Source: Apostichopus japonicus
Taxonomy: Eukaryota; Echinodermata; Holothuroidea; Aspidochirotida; Stichopodidae
Reading direction: 5' to 3'
DNA: 64,000 nucleotides
NCBI RefSeq assembly: GCF_037975245.1
Contig: NC_092578.1
Span: 12,380,321 to 12,444,320 of the forward strand
Numbering within the stretch: the stretch's first letter is position 1; each line of letters opens with the position of its first letter. Shown piece after piece: positions 61,901 through 64,000 of this stretch. Both the position numbers and the translations under genes were made by a program. The notes beneath the pieces are model-generated. The model was not told where the DNA came from and did not search any database. It saw nothing but the letters and a program-made list of their open reading frames with translations.

Positions 61901-63089
61901 GTTTAGCGACTCAATGCAATATACAATTGCACATAGGATATTCAAGGTTTGAACTGTTGTTAGACAGCAAGGTTCTAGCAATAATATGGACCTACAAGTC
62001 TGAGGTTTATCCAATTATACTTTTACGTTTACAGAGTTTATAAGGTTTCAGACTTGGATGATCATCTCTGTTGACATCAAATGACTTCCAATTAGTTGAA
62101 TTGAAACTTGACCAATGAACCTACAACAAACTGCAAATAGTGTTTATATGTACAATTTGTCGACTACTTTAAGGTTACTTCAATTAACTCGATCTGGATA
62201 ACATCCATATCTTATTGTATACTGGGAAGCTTGGTTCAATTGTCATAAAACTGCTCTTCATTGGTTATTTACATCCCTAATGTCTAATTTACATCGTCAT
62301 CGTATACTGTAGCTCTGTACCCTCATCCCCAAGCTTCAGTGTGCTGGATTGTGCATCATCATCATACTAAATACAGGACTAACACTGTATATTAATAACA
62401 ACAGCTGAGCCAGAGGTCACACAGCATGGACATCACCTAGCTACCACCTACTGTGTGTTAGTAAACAGGAGCTTGTGGCAGTTGTGTGGGCAGTAAATGA
62501 CCTCTACTGACAGGTAAGAGAGGAGAGAAGTAAATAGTAAACAACTGCTTAGTAAACACTTAACCGGCCAGAACTAGAGAGTTCAAAAATACAATAAACA
62601 TGTCTGTCATCAAGTACTTCAGGGCAGTTCTTAAGTTTTGGTAATGGGAACATTTAAACTATGTGCTCACACTAAGCTGTGTGGTTCACAGCATCAAATA
62701 AAACACCTGAAAATAAGCTTGAACGTTCACTTTATACCAGTTTACTTCCCTCCTAAAGGGACACTCTTACAATAGTTATTTTTATCCTCAACCCCATCCT
62801 TTTTCCCAAAAAACCTCCTCCATCCCCACACCCCTCCCCTTTACCCTACCATGTCAATGATTGGAATGAATAGTCTTGAGAGGAATTTGGTAGCATAAGC
62901 AGGCAAACATTTTGGTGGACATATGCAGTAGATTTGGATGCCTTATGTAGAATGGAGACAGGTAAGGATGAAATGAAGTAAATCATTCATAATTGTTAAC
63001 CTTATACAATAAAAAATAAGATGAACTTACAGATTGATCTAAGGAAATCCAATGCCTCTGATGATGCAGTGGGAGGAGTCTGTGGTCTG
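46743..63089 (-). CDS. CATIP: CATIP, ciliogenesis-associated TTC17-interacting protein (5' end not found)
   Basis: CATIP works with TTC17 in actin assembly and primary cilium formation. Nine exons join in phase to 366 codons plus stop, close to the ~387 of the human protein, so only about the first 20 residues are missing. Recognisable blocks are the VHANSHGTIDSVPMGTSVTA segment, NLKTLEQQHHEYVK, DGQYIMNRIVSQGE, GIERTIHSF, PTSWQSYYLSDGHL and SRVQVGSPVMMRLL. WEEDMQLYSKFLDRKEELKG follows, then a C-terminal docking-like domain (LKALLADFLQFLLLRKPEDV, VAFAADYFASF) of RIIa/DPY-30 type. The protein ends with a short basic tail. A 72-bp minisatellite sits at one exon edge and a DIRS-like element in another intron. 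Identification rests on homology recalled by eye. Confidence 0.86.
46998..48295. other. CATIP last intron
   Basis: No gene, tandem array or intact element seen. Confidence 0.5.
48296..48461 (-). CDS. CATIP: CATIP exon
   Basis: 166 bp, phase 2 to 0, acceptor acattag|T and donor AAAA|GTAAGA. It encodes HLTSRVQVGSPVMMRLLALP then INWEEDMQLYSKFLDRK. Confidence 0.9.
48992..51558. repeat. 72-bp minisatellite, ~35 units carrying a 5' splice site
   Basis: The plus-strand unit runs catctttatctatcattcag, cttcttacccatctgacagg, tagtatgttccccctataca, cacccatctcac. On the CATIP strand each unit begins with CATACTACCTGTCAGATGG, the last 19 nt of the adjoining exon, followed by GTAAG or GTAGG. Seven units (the 1st, 2nd, 4th, 5th, 9th, 34th and 35th from the left) have the weaker GTAGG. 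Since 72 is a multiple of three and the plus strand lacks stops, a spurious 878-codon frame appears. Confidence 0.97.
51540..51664 (-). CDS. CATIP: CATIP exon next to the 72-bp array
   Basis: 125 bp, phase 0 to 2, acceptor tttcatag|AAA and donor CAGATGG|GTAAGA. It encodes GIERTIHSFKGLPTSWQSYY followed by LSDG. The last 19 coding nucleotides and the donor are also the start of every unit of the adjacent minisatellite, so the true donor is the one nearest the unique exon sequence. Confidence 0.9.
51665..53389. other. CATIP intron with a hAT-like MITE
   Basis: Contains the element at 51985-52390. The rest is AT-rich with a short TG run near 53105. Confidence 0.55.
51985..52390. mobile_element. 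406-bp hAT-like MITE
   Basis: Ends CAGGGTTGTCCAACCTTTTG and GTAGGTTGGACAACCCTG are inverted repeats. The perfect 8-bp duplication CTCTAGAA flanks it (51977-51984 and 52391-52398). CAGGG termini and 8-bp duplications are typical of hAT elements. GC-rich gcgggccgga blocks lie near the right end. No transposase. Confidence 0.93.
53390..53496 (-). CDS. CATIP: CATIP exon
   Basis: 107 bp, phase 1 to 0, acceptor ccaacag|GT and donor TAT|GTAAGT. It encodes SNLLLQRVMIKKGENYSNLN then FLSFDSEAALCTASY. Confidence 0.9.
53497..54966. other. CATIP intron
   Basis: Contains three ggattatccaga motifs at 53729-53795 and an A-run at 54838-54854. No gene. Confidence 0.5.
54967..55027 (-). CDS. CATIP: CATIP exon
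   Basis: 61 bp, phase 0 to 1, acceptor acatcag|AAT and donor GAAG|GTAAGA. It encodes NTTRTEQTFSVEAMNGFISE. Confidence 0.88.
55028..57000. other. CATIP intron, part upstream of the DIRS-like element
   Basis: No gene is supported. The 5' boundary of the retroelement may lie in 56730-57050, but I cannot place it. Confidence 0.45.
57040..59230 (+). mobile_element. Decayed DIRS-like retrotransposon fragment
   Basis: A more GC-rich plus-strand block inserted in a CATIP intron, antisense to the gene. Order: a gag-like stretch (57230-57760, with YNYQASRLAMKFASKFMLAA), then GGRLIHYVHQW and WVLDVVSMGYRIEFITTP (58050-58155), reverse transcriptase (58230-58790), and the start of the RNase H region (58900-59150, HLLWWATPKNWAKGRPFH). 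This domain order is that of DIRS elements. I see no tyrosine recombinase or terminal repeats, so it is truncated at about 59.2 kb. Confidence 0.82.
58037..58890 (+). pseudogene. DIRS-like reverse transcriptase, broken
   Basis: The reading frame must be changed several times to follow the protein. LNLRPLNRAF, RIDLKDTYLQVHIHP, FIALPFGLFTSPRVFTQV and LLRNLGWVIHKEKSKLTPSQ are recognisable. At the active site (about 58627-58660) the family's paired aspartates are replaced by His-Tyr in the YL..WLE context, so it could not catalyse. Frameshifts near 58230, 58480 and 58660 and stops elsewhere confirm decay. Confidence 0.82.
59231..59920. other. CATIP intron, part downstream of the DIRS-like element
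   Basis: Holds a ~42-bp tandem duplication at about 59325-59400 (cactttcattgattgtaaat, then atttgacg, twice). No gene. Confidence 0.6.
59921..60007 (-). CDS. CATIP: CATIP exon
   Basis: 87 bp, 29 codons, phase 0 to 0, acceptor gaacag|CTT and donor GAG|GTAAGA. It encodes LEDNHLDKKTFVTIQDGQYI then MNRIVSQGE. Confidence 0.9.
60008..60816. other. CATIP intron with minisatellite
   Basis: Mostly occupied by the array at 60311-60640. Confidence 0.6.
60311..60640. repeat. ~21/42-bp minisatellite
   Basis: Half-units alternate: agatgttacatagcagtcta and tggatgttaccttgggttct. Diverges toward both ends. Open frames here (60-122 codons, both strands) are products of the period. Confidence 0.9.
60817..60872 (-). 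CDS. CATIP: CATIP exon
   Basis: 56 bp, phase 1 to 0, acceptor tcttag|CA and donor AAG|GTAAGT. It encodes YVTHNLKTLEQQHHEYVK. Confidence 0.9.
60873..61673. other. CATIP intron with MITE
   Basis: Contains the 417-bp element at 61165-61581. Nothing else seen. Confidence 0.55.
61165..61581. mobile_element. 417-bp hAT-like non-autonomous element
   Basis: Starts CAGGGTTTCCCTAAC and ends GTGCACCCCAG (short imperfect inverted ends). The perfect 8-bp duplication AACTAGAG lies at 61157-61164 and 61582-61589. Subterminal C-rich ccccctg blocks recur on both sides. No transposase. Confidence 0.85.
61674..61859 (-). CDS. CATIP: CATIP exon
   Basis: 186 bp, phase 1 to 1, acceptor tcttgaag|CT and donor ACAG|GTACAT. 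It encodes AEEVKESLFGDGLVTISDTG and QDCLLVHANSHGTIDSVPMG. Confidence 0.9.
61860..63030. other. CATIP intron
   Basis: No gene. A weak fragment of the tgacat/gacttcca repeat type lies near 62040-62110. Confidence 0.5.
63031..63089 (-). CDS. CATIP: CATIP exon, first one visible
   Basis: Ends TCAATCT|GTAAGT in phase 1 and encodes PPTASSEALDFLRSI. The acceptor may be at 63089, 63086 or the later acag, so the left edge is approximate. No initiating ATG is seen in it. Confidence 0.75.
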
Positions 63090-64000
63090 CTTGGAGGAAA
63101 GAAGAAAATAAACGTTGATAGGGACTTTAGAACCTCAATGACATTAAATTAGCTGTACGGTATCAAACTTGTACACCAACCTATCAACGTTGAAAGTACT
63201 AGGTCCCAAAGTGTAACATCTGCACAAGCTTAATGATGTGTGACCAAACTTATTCTTAAAAACGTTAGTTTTTGTCTTATACAGTACGAACATTATTAAA
63301 GCCTCATTATTCATATAATCTTGACGGTCTAAACAATCTTTTACTGATAGATATTACGATATTGCTATTGTCTGAAATATTAAATTCCCTCGAACTCTCA
63401 GAATGGGCCAAAATTATGGCAAAAAGTACTTCATCATGGTGTTGTGATTATCTTCTGTCAAAAATAGTACCAAGAAAAGAGAGTAGAGCTAAGGATCGGT
63501 TCATTTCTGTCATTATCATGGAATGCATTTAACAAGGCTTTAAAGCATCATAGATAATAGAAAAAACCTCGAACACTAAATTGTATTTCTTATATATATT
63601 TCTTATATTCAAAGAATACTATAAATATTTAGTTGGAAATTTGGTGTGATCTTTACATGAAAAGGATATAAGACAATATATATCCAACCGATCATTTTTA
63701 CAATCTCAGGCTAAGGCAGAACACTGCACTATCGTAATGCCAGTAACATTTATATGTTATATTACTGTAAACAGTGAGGGACAGTTGAGGGTGAGAATGC
63801 TGAACTATCTCAGCTGCAGTGCCAAGCTTATTCCCTTAACAGCATTCATTGAAATGAACTTGCTACACTGACTTTCAATTCAATTCATAAATCTTTATTA
63901 TCTAAACAATCTTGAAGATGGTTCCTACTACCCTGGGGCTTTACAACTTTGGAACACAACTGATTGGTGCATTTAAGACTTAAGTTGATTGCATTTGAAA
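63090..64000. other. CATIP upstream region
   Basis: The first CATIP exon should lie here or just beyond the window. I looked for an ATG followed by a phase-2 donor on the minus strand and found none convincing. The plus-strand frame at 63272-63532 has no recognisable motif. Confidence 0.4.

Overview
This is an AT-rich animal nuclear window. It holds spliced genes with long introns, many mini- and microsatellites, and scattered DNA-transposon remnants. Protein similarity and the repeat types (a DIRS-like retroelement, hAT-like MITEs, and a dispersed family rich in 'tgacctttgacct' motifs) fit an invertebrate deuterostome. An echinoderm such as a sea cucumber is my best guess, by inference only. 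None of the genes is bacterial and I see no operon, CRISPR array or rRNA. Most long open frames here are shadows of tandem repeats, so genes were found by reading exons across splice sites.

Three conserved genes can be assembled. (1) AVL9 (late secretory pathway, DENN-related) is on the minus strand, 34568 to 3600. It has 13 coding exons with phases that join correctly, about 787 codons. (2) EXOG (mitochondrial inner-membrane nuclease) is on the plus strand, 35483 to 40957. It has five coding exons, about 360 codons, with all catalytic residues in place. (3) CATIP (ciliogenesis-associated TTC17-interacting protein) is on the minus strand, 63089 to 46743. Nine exons are visible, 366 codons, ending in an RIIa/DPY-30-like docking domain; the first exon was not found. 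AVL9 and EXOG are head-to-head about 0.9 kb apart, and EXOG and CATIP are convergent. A fourth, unrecognised minus-strand gene is hinted at by one good exon at 511-658. A possible small secreted or GPI-anchored protein gene lies in the AVL9/EXOG divergent interval.

The accessory DNA is the most interesting part. A CATIP intron carries about 35 copies of a 72-bp unit, each containing the last 19 nt of the adjoining exon plus its 5' splice site. AVL9 exons 2-3 are bracketed by two inverted copies of one non-autonomous transposon. Comparing the two copies exposes three later insertions with target-site duplications. Further elements include a 20-bp G-rich satellite of about 1.65 kb, two hAT-like MITEs with perfect 8-bp duplications, a MITE with a 9-bp duplication, and a decayed DIRS-like element whose reverse transcriptase has lost both catalytic aspartates.
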